Of a stretch of 6,463 nt of DNA, positions 6,412 to 6,463 are shown piece by piece (within the stretch, counting starts at the first letter, position 1; every line of letters begins with the position of its first letter). The notes under the pieces were generated by a model. It did no database searches and was not told where the DNA came from. It saw only the letters and a program-made list of their open reading frames with translations. Source of the stretch: an uncultured Planctomycetota bacterium (GTDB taxonomy: Bacteria; Planctomycetota; SZUA-567; JAFGNG01); the NCBI GenBank assembly GCA_947311175.1, contig CAMZKK010000140.1, positions 1-6,463 of the forward strand. The letters run 5' to 3'. Made by a program: the position numbers and the translations under genes.

Positions 6412-6463
6412 ATGGTTTTGCGTAACATATATCAAATATTAATAATTTTAATTTTAACATCAA
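6412..6463 (+). CDS. Start of an unidentified secreted or membrane protein gene, 3' end missing
   Basis: Only 17 codons are visible: MVLRNIYQILIILILTS, open to the window edge. A short basic start followed by a hydrophobic run looks like a signal peptide or first membrane helix, so the product probably enters or crosses the inner membrane. The start rests on AAGGAG five bases upstream. The frame is open back to an ATG at 6331, but starting there would put charged and polar residues ahead of the signal-like segment. The gene is divergent from the GAF-HlyD/M50-HlyD operon and shares its intergenic region. It could be a substrate, outer-membrane channel or other partner of that system, but the sequence here is too short to say. 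Family unknown. Confidence 0.6.
   Translation, partial: MVLRNIYQILIILILTS

Overview
The window is chromosomal DNA from an AT-rich bacterium, very probably Gram-negative. It carries lipid II synthesis and septal wall genes beside two membrane-anchored HlyD-type periplasmic adaptors. The fusion of a PqqD-like domain, an M50 protease and an adaptor, and the splitting of ftsW-murG from the rest of the division and cell wall (dcw) cluster, loosely suggest a PVC-type lineage (Planctomycetota, Verrucomicrobiota, Lentisphaerota). That taxonomic guess is inference and weak. There are no RNA genes, CRISPR arrays, insertion sequences or recognisable mobile elements.

Layout. 1-327 (+) is the 3' part of a dCMP deaminase gene. 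It converges on murG, and the two stop codons share four bases. 324-2632 (-) holds ftsW then murG, two bases apart and clearly one translation-coupled unit; ftsW starts at GTG. 2633-2828 is a 196-base AT-rich gap with no gene, no convincing terminator and only a weak promoter candidate. 2829-6292 (-) holds two overlapping genes. The first to be transcribed encodes GAF domain + one membrane helix + HlyD-type adaptor. The second encodes PqqD-like domain + M50 site-2-protease-type membrane domain + HlyD-type adaptor. 6293-6411 is a divergent intergenic region with a strong imperfect dyad. A new (+) gene with an excellent ribosome binding site and a signal-peptide-like start begins at 6412 and runs off the window.

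How the genes work together. FtsW and MurG act on lipid II: MurG makes it and FtsW polymerises it at the septum. The two upstream genes form a separate functional pair. Their adaptor halves are visibly related to each other (shared ISKTPI and GKA motifs), so they look like partners in one inner-membrane complex. That complex would have two cytoplasmic sensing or binding domains (GAF and PqqD-like), a membrane zinc protease and two periplasmic adaptors. No ABC or RND pump and no TolC-like channel lies in the window. A peptide or protein processing and export role is therefore an inference from domain architecture only. This pair is the most interesting part of the window.
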